Source of the DNA: Marinobacter nanhaiticus D15-8W
GTDB lineage: Bacteria > Pseudomonadota > Gammaproteobacteria > Pseudomonadales > Oleiphilaceae
Length of the DNA: 64,000 nucleotides
Direction: 5' to 3'
NCBI RefSeq assembly: GCF_036511935.1
Contig: NZ_AP028878.1
Coordinates: 1,178,001 to 1,242,000 of the forward strand
Both the position numbers and the translations under genes were made by a program. Positions 18,675 to 27,388 of this stretch are shown here, one piece after another; within the stretch, counting starts at the first letter, position 1, and every line of letters begins with the position of its first letter. The notes beneath the pieces are model-generated. The model saw only the letters and a list, made by a program, of their open reading frames with translations. It was not told the DNA's origin and did not search any database.

Positions 18675-19080
18675 TCTCACCGCGTATTGACTGGCCACTG
18701 TCAGCCTCCCTCCCATTAGATATACCGACACACCGATTCCCTTGACCAGCGTGTCTAACTGTTTTCCTGCCCCGATGTGATCACGCCTAACAACAAGCGT
18801 CACAACCCGCCCGTCCAATCTGGCTTATCACTGCTTTTCCCTTGGTCCGGGTCGCGATTGACATCAGGTGGCAAACGCTACCAACACTGAGGGCTTTCGC
18901 GAAGCCTGCTGTTTGCTTCCGGGAGTTTGCTGGATAAGGACGAGGGTAGCGCGATATAACGGGAAAACCCATAAGACCGCACTCCGGTCATCCACCCTGG
19001 CGAGCATGGGCTGACACTGTAGACGGCAGCGCTTACTGGCCTTGCTCGCATGCCTCTGTCCACACATCGTTCAGACACAA

Positions 19081-19106
19081 AAAAGCACAGCCGAAGCTGT
19101 GCTTTT
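19081..19106 (-). terminator. terminator of the chitinase gene
   Basis: AAAAGCACAGC, CGAA loop, GCTGTGCTTTT: a perfect 11-bp stem with A/T flanks that works in both directions. It lies 40 bases after the chitinase stop. Confidence 0.85.
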
Positions 19107-19146
19107 AGATGGCTTGTTAATGGATACTTGCTGGTAGCGCGGGTGC

Positions 19147-20820
19147 CTAGTTCAAGCCGTCGTCAATCGCGTCGATGAGCTCACCATCGCTGGTGTCGCC
19201 GCTCAACTCCCAGAAGAAGGCGCCAGACAGACCCTGCTGTTTCACGTAATCCATCTTGCCTCCGATAGTGGCTGGCGTGTCGTAGCTCCACCACTGGTTC
19301 CCGCAGTGTGCGTAGGCCGTGCCTGCAACGACGCCGGTTGAAGGACAGGTATTTTTCAGGACTTTGTAGTCATTGATACCCGCTTCGTATTCCCCGGGTG
19401 CCGCGCCGCCTGCTGCCCCGCCGGGAGCACTCTGAGTAACGCCGGTCCAGCCACGACCGTAGAAGCCTATGCCCAGCAGGATCTTGTCTGCAGGAATGCC
19501 TAGTTCTTTCATGACCTGGATGCCCTTGTCGGCATAGAAACCTTCCGTCGGGATGCCACTGTAGTTATACAGAGGTGAGTGGGGTGCTGTCGGACCTTGG
19601 GGGTTAAAGGCGCCGAAGTAGTCGTAGGTCATCAACATATAGAAGTCGACGTATTGGGCGGCACCGCCGTAGTCCGCTGCGCGCAATTTCGATTCAGCGG
19701 CACCAATGGCCGACGTGACCAGCTGGTTCCCGAAGCGTGCACGTAGCGCCGCCATCAGGTCGCGGTAACCGTTGAAGCCACTGCTATCGCAGGTCGCGCC
19801 ACAGGCGTTCGGGTATTCCCAATCGATGTCGATACCGTCAAACACGCCTTCCCAACGGGAGTCGTTGACGAGGCTGTAGCAGGATTCGGCAAATGCCTGC
19901 GGATTGGCCGCCGCTTCACCGAAGCCACGTGACCACGTCCAGCCGCCGAAGGACCAGATCACCTTAAGGTCGGGGTACATTTGCTTCAGCCGCTTCAACT
20001 GGCCGAAGTTGCCTCGCAGTGCGCCGGTGTCCCAGGTATCCGCAACACCGTCAACACTGTCTGCGGCCGAGTAGGCTTTGTCGTAATCGGCGTACGGGTC
20101 GCCGATGACGCACTTGCCGCCAGAGACGTTACCGAAGGCATAGACAATGTGAGTCAGCTTGTCAGCTGAACCACTTGTGACGATGTCTTTGACATGATAA
20201 TCACGGCCATAGACACCCCAGTTAGTGAAGTAGCCGATGATTTTCTTGTCGCCCGTACTCGGTGGATCTGTCGGATCGGTAGGGTCTGTTCCGTCGGTGA
20301 TAGCTGCGGTCGTCGTTGCGGTTGCCTGGGCGCCGTCATTATCGGTCACCACCAGTGTTACGGTGTAGTCGCCCGCCTGGCTGTACTGGTGAGCCGGGTT
20401 CATGTCCGTTGATGACGTACCGTCACCGAAGGTCCAATCATATGATTCGATGAAACCGTCCGCATCAGAAGAGCCCGACGGCTTCATGTTGATAGTGCCA
20501 CCGATGCTTGCGCTGTAGGGGCCGTTTGTGCCGGCTACAGGCGCCACGTTTCCAGGCGGCGTTACGCTGTCGCACTCACCTTGCAGCTTCCATTCCTGCC
20601 ATTGGCCGGAATGCGTTGCCGGGCTCTGGTTCCTTGTCCACCATGCGGCTTCGTATAGCTTGCCATCCTGGGTTGCCTTTGCGCCGCCGAGGTAGACTTC
20701 CGAAGCTTGCCATTCGCTGATGCCGGTACAGTCGACCGCGAGGGCTGAGGAAGATACTGCCAATGCGCCTACAGCCATCAGCCAGCGACTTAATCGCCCC
20801 TTACTCGAGTTAATCGTCAT
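19147..20820 (-). CDS. secreted chitinase, GH18 with CBM5/12 and PKD domains
   Basis: A 557-residue secreted endochitinase. Signal peptide 1-28 (SSSALA). A chitin-binding CBM5/12 module at 31-82 (ISEWQASEVYLGGAKAT with the AWWTRNQSP core), a PKD domain at 93-175 (SYDWTFGDGTSSTDMNPAH), a DPTDPTDP linker, then GH18 from about 192. The GH18 part has WSFGGWTWS (289-297) and the catalytic DGIDIDWE at 328-335, with Glu335 the proton donor, then MLMTYDYFGAF. All residues needed appear intact. It is separated from the GH81 gene by about 500 bases and convergent with it. Confidence 0.95.
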   Translation of the reverse strand: MTINSSKGRLSRWLMAVGALAVSSSALAVDCTGISEWQASEVYLGGAKATQDGKLYEAAWWTRNQSPATHSGQWQEWKLQGECDSVTPPGNVAPVAGTNGPYSASIGGTINMKPSGSSDADGFIESYDWTFGDGTSSTDMNPAHQYSQAGDYTVTLVVTDNDGAQATATTTAAITDGTDPTDPTDPPSTGDKKIIGYFTNWGVYGRDYHVKDIVTSGSADKLTHIVYAFGNVSGGKCVIGDPYADYDKAYSAADSVDGVADTWDTGALRGNFGQLKRLKQMYPDLKVIWSFGGWTWSRGFGEAAANPQAFAESCYSLVNDSRWEGVFDGIDIDWEYPNACGATCDSSGFNGYRDLMAALRARFGNQLVTSAIGAAESKLRAADYGGAAQYVDFYMLMTYDYFGAFNPQGPTAPHSPLYNYSGIPTEGFYADKGIQVMKELGIPADKILLGIGFYGRGWTGVTQSAPGGAAGGAAPGEYEAGINDYKVLKNTCPSTGVVAGTAYAHCGNQWWSYDTPATIGGKMDYVKQQGLSGAFFWELSGDTSDGELIDAIDDGLN

Positions 20821-21136
20821 AATAATTCCTTTATTTATGTGTTTCTGTCCATGTCATGCACTGAACGCCGACATATGTGTAACGATAAATAAGACGTCGG
20901 TAGATGGCCTTGCATATACACAACTATTTTTATCGGTCAACATGAAGTGCGCCCAGTTAACCGGTATTGAAAACAAGTTCCGACTGTGAAATCAGACCGG
21001 TCTTGTCAATGATAAAAACCGTCGTTGAACAGCAAGTTTTTGATGCTCGCGATCAATGAGGTTTTAATTTTTTTAATATCAATGTCTCACTAATTCTGAG
21101 AGTTGGATCACATAATCTAAAAGTGACTAAAATATA

Positions 21137-21153
21137 AAAATGGTGTCAGAGCA
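21137..21153. repeat. REP-like GGTGTCAGAGCA copy 3
   Basis: AAAATGGTGTCAGAGCA in the AT-rich 640-base region between chitinase and transposase. The same 12-base core occurs at 21199 and, in part, twice at 15.1 kb, all in the same orientation. Confidence 0.65.
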
Positions 21154-21192
21154 ATCGCTTACATGTTGTTACATTGGTGTAGAGAGGAGAAG

Positions 21193-21210
21193 AAAAAGGT
21201 GTCAGAGCAA
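21193..21210. repeat. REP-like GGTGTCAGAGCA copy 4
   Basis: AAAAAGGTGTCAGAGCAA, 252 bases before the transposase start. Closest in sequence to the second copy at 15134. Confidence 0.65.
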
Positions 21211-21461
21211 ATATCGAAATATATTAAAAAGGCCATATTGTTCCGTATTGTGGGAAATATATTAATGGTTTGAGAATTCCTTGAGCGTATAAATAAAGTA
21301 TCAGCGCATACGGCGTAATTTTTGTCGTGCGAGATAATGGATGTGAGAGTTTGGGATGACTGGATGTTTTCAGGATTAATTCTGGCGCTATCGCCGAATT
21401 CCGCTAGAATTAAACAAGGCTAAAGGATAGGCCCCAATATGCAGTAAAAAGGAATTTGCCT

Positions 21462-22187
21462 ATGCCCCGGAAGACACGGATGTATCTACCTGGCATTCCC
21501 GTCCACGTTGTTCAACGTGGCCACAACCGGGACGCCTGCTTTTTTGCGGATGAAGATTACCACTATTACCAGTTCCTGCTTGGTGAGGGACTGAAGCGGT
21601 ACGGCGTCGAACTCCACGCGTATTGCCTGATGACGAATCACGTCCACTTGCTGTTGACGCCGGAAACCTCTGTCAGCATTTCCCGCTTAATGCAGCACGT
21701 CAGTAGCGTGTATGTCCGTTATGTGAATCGTACTTACCGCCGCTCTGGAACCTTGTGGGAGGGGAGACACAGGGGCAGTCTGATCGACGCGGAAAACTAC
21801 CTGTTGAGCTGCTATCGCTACATCGAGCTAAATCCGGTTACGGCAGATAGGGTTACACATCCGGAAGAATACCGCTGGAGTAGCTTTCGGGTTAACGCAC
21901 TGGGTGAACATAATCCTTTGGTTTCACCGCATCCTATCTATTCAGGTCTGTCTGACGACCCAGTGGTCAGGCGGAAAGCCTATCGTGAACTTTTTCGTTT
22001 CAGTTTGCCGCTGGAAGAGAGGAGGGCCATTGCTGAATGCCTTTCGGCAGGCCAGGTCCTGGGCAAGAACCGGTTCAAGGAACAGGTGGAGTCAGCCTTG
22101 GGGCGGAAACTGGGCCAGGTGCGGGTGGGGCGGCCGAGAAAAGAGCGATGCCACGACCAGCCCGAGACAGAGTCAGAGAGTCTCTGA
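21462..22187 (+). mobile_element. REP-associated tyrosine transposase (Y1/IS200-like)
   Basis: A 241-residue Y1 HUH transposase of the RAYT group. It opens with RKTRMYLPGIPVHVVQRGHNR, has the HUH motif NHVHLLLTP (His60, His62), LWEGRHRGSLID, and the catalytic Tyr in YRYIELNPV (118-120). RAYTs act on palindromic REP sequences rather than on their own ends. The ATG at 21462 has AAAAAGGA nine bases upstream; an in-frame TTG six bases earlier is too close to that site. GTCAGAG repeats lie upstream and a GTCAGAG palindrome covers its stop codon. Confidence 0.9.
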
Positions 22188-22188
22188 C
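22172..22188. repeat. GTCAGAG palindrome over the transposase stop
   Basis: GTCAGAGA-G-TCTCTGAC, a perfect 8-bp inverted repeat with a one-base centre. It shares GTCAGAG with the four direct repeats and includes the TGA stop of the transposase. Confidence 0.6.
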
Positions 22189-22229
22189 GACTAAGCACCC
22201 ATAGGGCGGGCCGTCTTGGTGAGTTCACC

Positions 22230-22715
22230 TCAGCCCCGATGCGCTGCCTCAATCGCCGCGACATCAATCTTGCCCATCTCCATCATGGCCTCGAATGCCC
22301 GTCTTGCGGCTGCGCGATCAGGGTCGGTAATCGCTTCCGTCAATACCACCGGTGTGATCTGCCAGGACAGTCCCCATTTGTCGCGACACCAGCCGCAGGC
22401 GCTCTCTTCACCACCATTGTCTACGATCGCATTCCAGTAGCGGTCCGTTTCCTCCTGGTCGACGGTAGCGACCTGAAAGGAGAAGGCCTCACTGTGCTTG
22501 AACGCGTCTCCGCCGTTCAGTCCGAGGCAGGGAATGCCCATGACTGTGAACTCGACGGTCAAAACATCGCCTTCAGAGCCGGCTGGATAATCGCCCGGTG
22601 CACGATGTACGGCGTCGACGGATGAATCGGGAAAGATCTCGGCGTAAAAACGGGCAGCCTCTTCGGCATCGCCGTTGTACCACAGGCGAATGGTGTTCTT
22701 TGGATGGTTCATCAT
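22230..22715 (-). CDS. VOC/PhnB-like protein
   Basis: A 161-residue protein of the glyoxalase/VOC superfamily, PhnB-like branch. It has TIRLWYNGDAEEAARFYAEIFP at the N-terminus, VMGIPCLGLNGGDAFKHSEAFSFQV in the middle and GWCRDKWGLSWQITP, the hallmark of this branch. These proteins fold as betaalphabeta barrels; no enzyme activity is established for most. GGAGAAG precedes the tandem ATG codons. Confidence 0.85.
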   Translation of the reverse strand: MMNHPKNTIRLWYNGDAEEAARFYAEIFPDSSVDAVHRAPGDYPAGSEGDVLTVEFTVMGIPCLGLNGGDAFKHSEAFSFQVATVDQEETDRYWNAIVDNGGEESACGWCRDKWGLSWQITPVVLTEAITDPDRAAARRAFEAMMEMGKIDVAAIEAAHRG

Positions 22716-22807
22716 GCGCTTCTCCAGTGATCTGGTTGGCCTTTACGGGTTGTCGTGCAGCAGCTTTGAAAATCGACAAGGCGAGAAATTTTTTAATTAG
22801 AGGTTCC

Positions 22808-23769
22808 TCAGATCAAACCCGACCTGATCATGTCGAAGGTGTCGAGAATGCGTGCCACGTATTGGTCTTTCGGCCGGAAGCTACTCTGGGTGCTGATTGA
22901 AATGTCCCGCTCCAGATGATCGAGCAGTTTGTTCAGACGTCGGCGATGCAGGCCGACCGCGGCTTGAATGGGATCGGATATAACACCGGATAACGCAGCA
23001 AATGCTGCCAATATGGCCATGACAGCGACCATTACGCTGGTCGTCATCGCCAGCGAGGGCTCCGGCGGAAACCAGCTGTAGTACCATCCGCCGATTGTTT
23101 CACCCAGGATAAATTCCCGGGCGGCCAAGGCCTTGGCAAGTATGGATGCCAGTACCACGCCCAACCCGATGCCCCCCGGGGTGAATTTTTGGAATGCGAA
23201 CGCACCCAGCACCGCGCAGGAAATGCTGTTGGTGATGTCGGCCGAGGCCGTCCGGGTTATGCGGTACTGGCTGAGCGCGTCGGCGACCACGGGCTCGATC
23301 AGTCCGGTAAAGCGTTGGTGATCGATCGTTCCTGAATGTGCCGCGCATAGACGACCTCCAAGGCTTCGACCAGGTAGTCCTCCAGCAGAAGACCCGGCCG
23401 GCCATTGTTCAGTAGCTCGACCTGAATGAGTGTTGAGATGTGCTGCTGCACCCGGGTCGTAAAGCCGGCGGGCACAGAATCCATCAGGCGGTACAACCAC
23501 TTCAGGCGGGCTCGTTTCCGAACGAGAAACTTCACCAGACACGCCAGGGCGTACACGGGCGCCCAAAGCAGGTTGATAGGGGCACGCATCATATCCCAAC
23601 CGATAGCCTGACGGTTGGTCTCGATCGCGCCTGGGTAATGGAAATGGCGGTCAATAAAGGTGGGTATACGCCCCCTGCAGTCGTCGAAATAGCGCTCGAT
23701 AGCTGAGCGGGTGGCCTGTTCTATCTCTGCTTCGGATATATCCTGGCCGGACGATGTAGCGGTGGACAT
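22808..23769 (-). pseudogene. two-part membrane protein broken by a -1 frameshift
   Basis: Two frames on the minus strand join into one protein of about 320 residues. The first (from ATG at 23769) gives a soluble start, a hydrophobic stretch NLLWAPVYALACLVKFLV, then VEALEVVYARHIQERSI. The second continues DHQRFTGLIEPVVADALSQYR with more hydrophobic segments (AVLGAFAFQKF, VMVAVMAILAAFAAL) to the end at 22808. The switch is at about 23325, in CGATCGATC, and fits loss of one base. I do not recognise the family. No clear ribosome-binding site is seen. Decay and sequence error are both possible. Confidence 0.65.
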
Positions 23770-23966
23770 AGCGATGGGTGTATCAGTAGCTCTGTGAATG
23801 ACTGGAACATTAGACCGTAAAGATGGGCACGTTGACAGTCGTGCGTGAAGGTAGGAACGGTCAAACCCAGATCGCGAAGGAGGGTAAGTGGTGTTCACTT
23901 AATCTCCGGCGTCTAGTTCTGAAATAGGTAGGTGTAAACCTTATTCAGGACGAGTCACGGGCAACA

Positions 23967-23992
23967 AAAAAGGCAGCCGAAGCTGCCTTTTT
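23967..23992 (-). terminator. terminator of the cold-shock gene
   Basis: AAAAAGGCAGC, CGAA loop, GCTGCCTTTTT: perfect 11-bp stem with T run on the minus strand, 20 bases after the stop at 24012. It uses the same CGAA loop as the chitinase terminator. Confidence 0.9.
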
Positions 23993-24011
23993 CAAGCGGA
24001 ACGCGTGCTAG

Positions 24012-24218
24012 TTAGATAGCAACGACATTTTCCGCCTGCGGACCTTTCTGGCCCTGGGTCACGGTGAACTCGACAGACTGGCCTTCTGCCAGTGTCTTGA
24101 AACCGCCGCCCTGAATAGCGCTGTAGTGAACGAAGACGTCCGCTCCGCTTTCGCGAGTGATAAAGCCAAAGCCTTTGGTTTCGTTGAAGAATTTAACCGT
24201 ACCGGTAGTAGTAGACAT
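24012..24218 (-). CDS. cold-shock protein, CspA family
   Basis: A 68-residue single-domain RNA chaperone. [16 protein letters not shown] (RNP1) and DVFVHYSAI (RNP2) are standard, as is the end [10 protein letters not shown]. It binds single-stranded nucleic acid and melts mRNA structure. AGGATAG lies before the ATG. About 270 bases upstream are gene-free, enough for a long cold-responsive leader, though I cannot identify a specific element there. Confidence 0.95.
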   Translation of the reverse strand: MSTTTGTVKFFNETKGFGFITRESGADVFVHYSAIQGGGFKTLAEGQSVEFTVTQGQKGPQAENVVAI

Positions 24219-24488
24219 AAAAGACTATCCTGCATTCGAATATTTAGAGTGCTGTCAGTACATCGGTATGACGCCCGATCAGCAGTGTGCGGAAACAAAA
24301 AACACGCGGAATCAAAAACAGGACGGTGCACTACTAACTACAACAATGTAACGTCTTATTATTGAAATGCTTTGCTCGATCTTTCCTGTCTATGCACTCT
24401 ACGCTTATGGAAGGGTGATTGCCAAGTTTATTTTATAGTCACTAACCGAGGGCAGACGCTCGTTGAGAACAGAGCAGCAGCCAGCCTG

Positions 24489-25145
24489 TCACCTTGCATG
24501 AACATTCACCCGAACCGCCTCCTGGATTGGCATCGACCCTGTATTGAGTTCCAGAATCTGCCGACTGAGCCGAGGTTCGTGGAGCAGTTGTGAGAGGGTA
24601 CTGGCAACGTCCGCGCGGGGGATCTGATCATGGAATGCCGCCGGGCCCAGGAAAACGGTGCCTGTCCCAGGCTCGTCGACCAGGAGGGAGGGGCGGAGGA
24701 TCACCCAGTCCAGTTCACTCTGGCTAACGGCAACGTCCGCTCCTTTTTTGGTGGCGAAGTAATACTCCACTTCCTCACCAAGCTCCCGTTCTCGCCAGGA
24801 TTCGGGAAGCACGGACACAAGCAGGAAGCGCCTGACGCCAGCGATATGGGCTGCGCAGATGGCTTTCTCGACGCCGTCGCCATCAATGGCTTTCGTGATC
24901 TCGCGGCTGCCACCGTTCGACCCGGCGCTGTATACGATTGCATCCGCATCACTGAACGCATCGGCGAGTTCGTTTGGCGTCATGGTGGCAAGATCCGCGA
25001 TTTGGGCGTCCATGCCTTGCTGCCGGAGTTCGGTCTGCTGTGCATGGAGGCGCACAAGGCCGCGAACACTATCACCCCTTACGTGCAGTTCCCGGGCAAG
25101 CAGACTGCCGACACCGCCTGTGATACCGATGATGAAGACGTTCAT
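24489..25145 (-). CDS. NAD(P)-binding atypical SDR
   Basis: A 218-residue NmrA/SDR-a5-type protein. The nucleotide motif is GITGGVGSLLARELH near the N-terminus, followed by a DLATMTPNELADAFSDAD segment and ILRPSLLVDEPGTGTV. There is no clear YxxxK pair, as usual for this branch, so it may be a redox sensor or a reductase. It lies 42 bases after ridA in the same orientation, and the pair faces tetR across a region with three palindromes. Confidence 0.85.
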   Translation of the reverse strand: MNVFIIGITGGVGSLLARELHVRGDSVRGLVRLHAQQTELRQQGMDAQIADLATMTPNELADAFSDADAIVYSAGSNGGSREITKAIDGDGVEKAICAAHIAGVRRFLLVSVLPESWRERELGEEVEYYFATKKGADVAVSQSELDWVILRPSLLVDEPGTGTVFLGPAAFHDQIPRADVASTLSQLLHEPRLSRQILELNTGSMPIQEAVRVNVHAR

Positions 25146-25187
25146 TCCGGATGCTCCTTTTGTCTTTTGCGAGAGGTTATCGCTTTA

Positions 25188-25586
25188 TCACGCGTTCCCT
25201 GGAATGCGCGCGATCACCTTGATTTCAAAATCGAAACCGGCCAGCCAGTTCACGCCTACAGCGGTCCAGTTCGTGTACGGCGGTTCCCCGAATACCTTCC
25301 TTCTCACGGCGTCGATGTCGTTCCATTGCGCCTCGGGATCGGTATGAAATGTTGTGACGTCCACGATGTCATCAAACGTGCACCCGGCGGCTTTGAGCAC
25401 GGCAGCGAGATTATCGAAGGCGAGTTGAACCTGGTTTTTGAAATTGGGTTCAGGTGACCCATCTTCGCGGCTGCCGACCTGGCCGGAGACAAACAGCAGG
25501 TCGCCAGAGCGGGTTGCCGCTGAGTAGCGGTTGATGTCGTAAAGCGCCTGCCGACCGGCAGGAAAGATGGCTTGGGGCTTGGTCAT
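25188..25586 (-). CDS. RidA/YjgF-family protein
   Basis: A 132-residue Rid-family protein; trimeric RidA hydrolyses reactive enamine/imine intermediates. It shows the family frame DLLFVSGQVGSREDGS, FDNLAAVLKAAGCTFDDIVDVTTF and the end FEIKVIARIPG. The canonical Arg of RidA, in a motif like SRxxVEV, is not evident, so it may belong to another Rid subgroup. First gene of the pair with the SDR and likely controlled by the divergent TetR protein. Confidence 0.85.
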   Translation of the reverse strand: MTKPQAIFPAGRQALYDINRYSAATRSGDLLFVSGQVGSREDGSPEPNFKNQVQLAFDNLAAVLKAAGCTFDDIVDVTTFHTDPEAQWNDIDAVRRKVFGEPPYTNWTAVGVNWLAGFDFEIKVIARIPGNA

Positions 25587-25673
25587 GATTTCAGTCCTGT
25601 TAAGTGAGTAATAGGAAGATCGGCTGCTTCACTGCGAGACGCCGGACTTCCAACGGCCCGCCATCGCAACTAA

Positions 25674-25688
25674 GATACGAGCCGTATG
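25674..25688. promoter_or_regulatory. TetR-type operator candidate 1
   Basis: GATACGAGCCGTATG: half-sites ATACG/CGTAT with a 3-base spacer. One of three related palindromes between ridA and tetR. Confidence 0.6.
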
Positions 25689-25702
25689 TCAGTATAATCT
25701 TG

Positions 25703-25717
25703 CATACGCCGCGTATG
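25703..25717. promoter_or_regulatory. TetR-type operator candidate 2
   Basis: CATACGCCGCGTATG, the most symmetric of the three: CATACG, 3-base spacer, CGTATG. Confidence 0.65.
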
Positions 25718-25725
25718 TCAATAGG

Positions 25726-25740
25726 CATACCCAGCGTATG
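25726..25740. promoter_or_regulatory. TetR-type operator candidate 3
   Basis: CATACCCAGCGTATG, one mismatch to the palindrome, 22 bases before the tetR ATG; a repressor here would block the tetR promoter or leader. Confidence 0.6.
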
Positions 25741-25761
25741 TTATCGATAGGAGAAACGTGA

Positions 25762-26355
25762 ATGGTCGCGAAACGCCGGGCACAGATGGTCCAGGAGACC
25801 CGTGGCAAGCTGATTCAGGCGGCTCGGAAGGCTTTTGCCGCCAAGGGGTACGCCGCGTCATCGATGGATGATCTCACGGCCGAGGTGGGCCTGACGCGGG
25901 GTGCCCTCTACCACAACTTCGGCGACAAGAAGGGATTGCTCCAAGCGGTGATCGATCAGATGGATGCGGAAATCCTGGTACGTATGCGCGCGGCCAGGGA
26001 AAAGGCTGACAACACCTGGCTCGGTTTCATGGATGAATGCATGGCCTACCTGGAAACGGCCCTGGAGCCCGAGATCCAGCGCGTCATGTTACTGGACGGG
26101 CCGGCGGTTCTCGGCGACCCTTCGCAATGGCCAAACCAGAATGCCTGCCTACATACGACGATGGAAACGCTTCAGGCGTTGATTGACGAGGGAACGATTC
26201 AGAAAGTGGATCCGGAGGCTGCAGCCCGGTTAATCAACGGCGCCGCCCTTAACGCCGCGCTATGGATCGCGGCAGCGGATGACTCGCAAGCGGTGTTCGA
26301 CAGAGCGGTGGACGCCTTCCGATGTTTAGCCGAGGGATTGCTACGGAAGGATTGA
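25762..26355 (+). CDS. TetR-family repressor
   Basis: A 197-residue regulator. The helix-turn-helix is at about 16-60 (IQAARKAFAAKGYAASSMDDLTAEVGLTRGALYHNFGDKKGLLQAV, here broken into its parts: AGKGYAAS-like turn and the recognition helix TRGALYHNFGDKK). The C-terminal ligand domain is variable and the ligand is unknown. It probably represses itself and the ridA-SDR pair through the three CATACG-type palindromes. TAGGAG precedes the ATG. Confidence 0.9.
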   Translation: MVAKRRAQMVQETRGKLIQAARKAFAAKGYAASSMDDLTAEVGLTRGALYHNFGDKKGLLQAVIDQMDAEILVRMRAAREKADNTWLGFMDECMAYLETALEPEIQRVMLLDGPAVLGDPSQWPNQNACLHTTMETLQALIDEGTIQKVDPEAAARLINGAALNAALWIAAADDSQAVFDRAVDAFRCLAEGLLRKD

Positions 26356-26474
26356 GCTTGACTCGAAGAGATAACCAGACGCAGGGCCGAAAAGTACGAC
26401 AGGCCCGATGACTTGGTCGATACTGAACCTGCCAACAAACTTGATCGAATGAAGCCGGGAGGAGGGCAGTCGCC

Positions 26475-27263
26475 ATGTCTGAAGATCAACCACTGGTCCT
26501 TAAAACCAGTGATAACGGAGTGACCACGCTAACCCTTAATCAGCCGGAACGCCGTAACAGCCTGTCGATGGCGATGCTCGAAGCCCTGTCGGCGGAACTG
26601 CACGATATTGTGGAGGACGCAGAGACCCGAGTCGTGGTCCTCGCTGCACAGGGGAACGTATTCTGCGCGGGGCATGATCTGAGGGAGATTCGAGAGAAGT
26701 TCGATGATGCTGATTTTCAGTTGGCGTTGTTCGACCAATGCAGCAAGGTGATGCAGCAAATCGTCGATCTTTCGAAGCCGGTGATCGCACGTGTGGCCGG
26801 AGTGGCTACAGCGGCGGGCTGCCAGCTTGTCGCCAGCTGCGATCTCGCGGTAGCTGCCGACACGGCTCGGTTCGCAACCCCGGGCGTGAACATTGGGCTG
26901 TTCTGTTCGACGCCCATGGTGGCCCTATCCCGCAATGTGTCACGCAAGCAGGCGATGGAGATGCTGTTGACCGGCGAGATGATCAGCGCCACTCGCGCCG
27001 AGGAGATTGGTCTGGTGAACCGGGCGGTGGATGAGCAGGTGTTGGACGACACCGTATACCGGATGGCAAGGACCATTGCAGACAAATCGGGTCATACCCT
27101 GAAAATCGGCAAGGAGGCTTTTTACCGGCAACTGGAAATGCCCCTGGCTGATGCCTACGCATTCACCTCCCGCGTTATGGCGGAGAACCTCCAGGCCCAT
27201 GATGCCCAGGAAGGCATTTGTGCGTTTCTGGATAAGCGCAAGCCCGAGTGGCATGACCGCTAG
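26475..27263 (+). CDS. enoyl-CoA hydratase/isomerase family protein
   Basis: A 262-residue crotonase-fold protein, closest in pattern to ECHDC3-like members. It has LNQPERRNSLSMAM, the first oxyanion segment FCAGHDLREI, and the second, VAGVATAAGCQLVASCDLAVAA. The Glu pair of classical hydratases is not evident (CSTPMVALSRNV at that place), so it may not be a standard beta-oxidation hydratase. GGGAGGAGGG lies before the ATG. It stands 120 bases after tetR, possibly in the same transcript. Confidence 0.85.
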   Translation: MSEDQPLVLKTSDNGVTTLTLNQPERRNSLSMAMLEALSAELHDIVEDAETRVVVLAAQGNVFCAGHDLREIREKFDDADFQLALFDQCSKVMQQIVDLSKPVIARVAGVATAAGCQLVASCDLAVAADTARFATPGVNIGLFCSTPMVALSRNVSRKQAMEMLLTGEMISATRAEEIGLVNRAVDEQVLDDTVYRMARTIADKSGHTLKIGKEAFYRQLEMPLADAYAFTSRVMAENLQAHDAQEGICAFLDKRKPEWHDR

Positions 27264-27388
27264 TCGCCGGTAAGCCGGGCTGCCGGTGCAACCGACCCCC
27301 TGGTAAGCCCTGGCAGGCCGATCCGCCACTTGGGATCGACCTGCTTGGATAGCGTGCTTTGAAGGGTCCAGGCCGGATTCCCTGCCGA

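Noticed and set aside
18675..19080. Frames and repeats in the gap after GH81
   Set aside because: Only short frames with shadow-like composition and no ribosome-binding sites.
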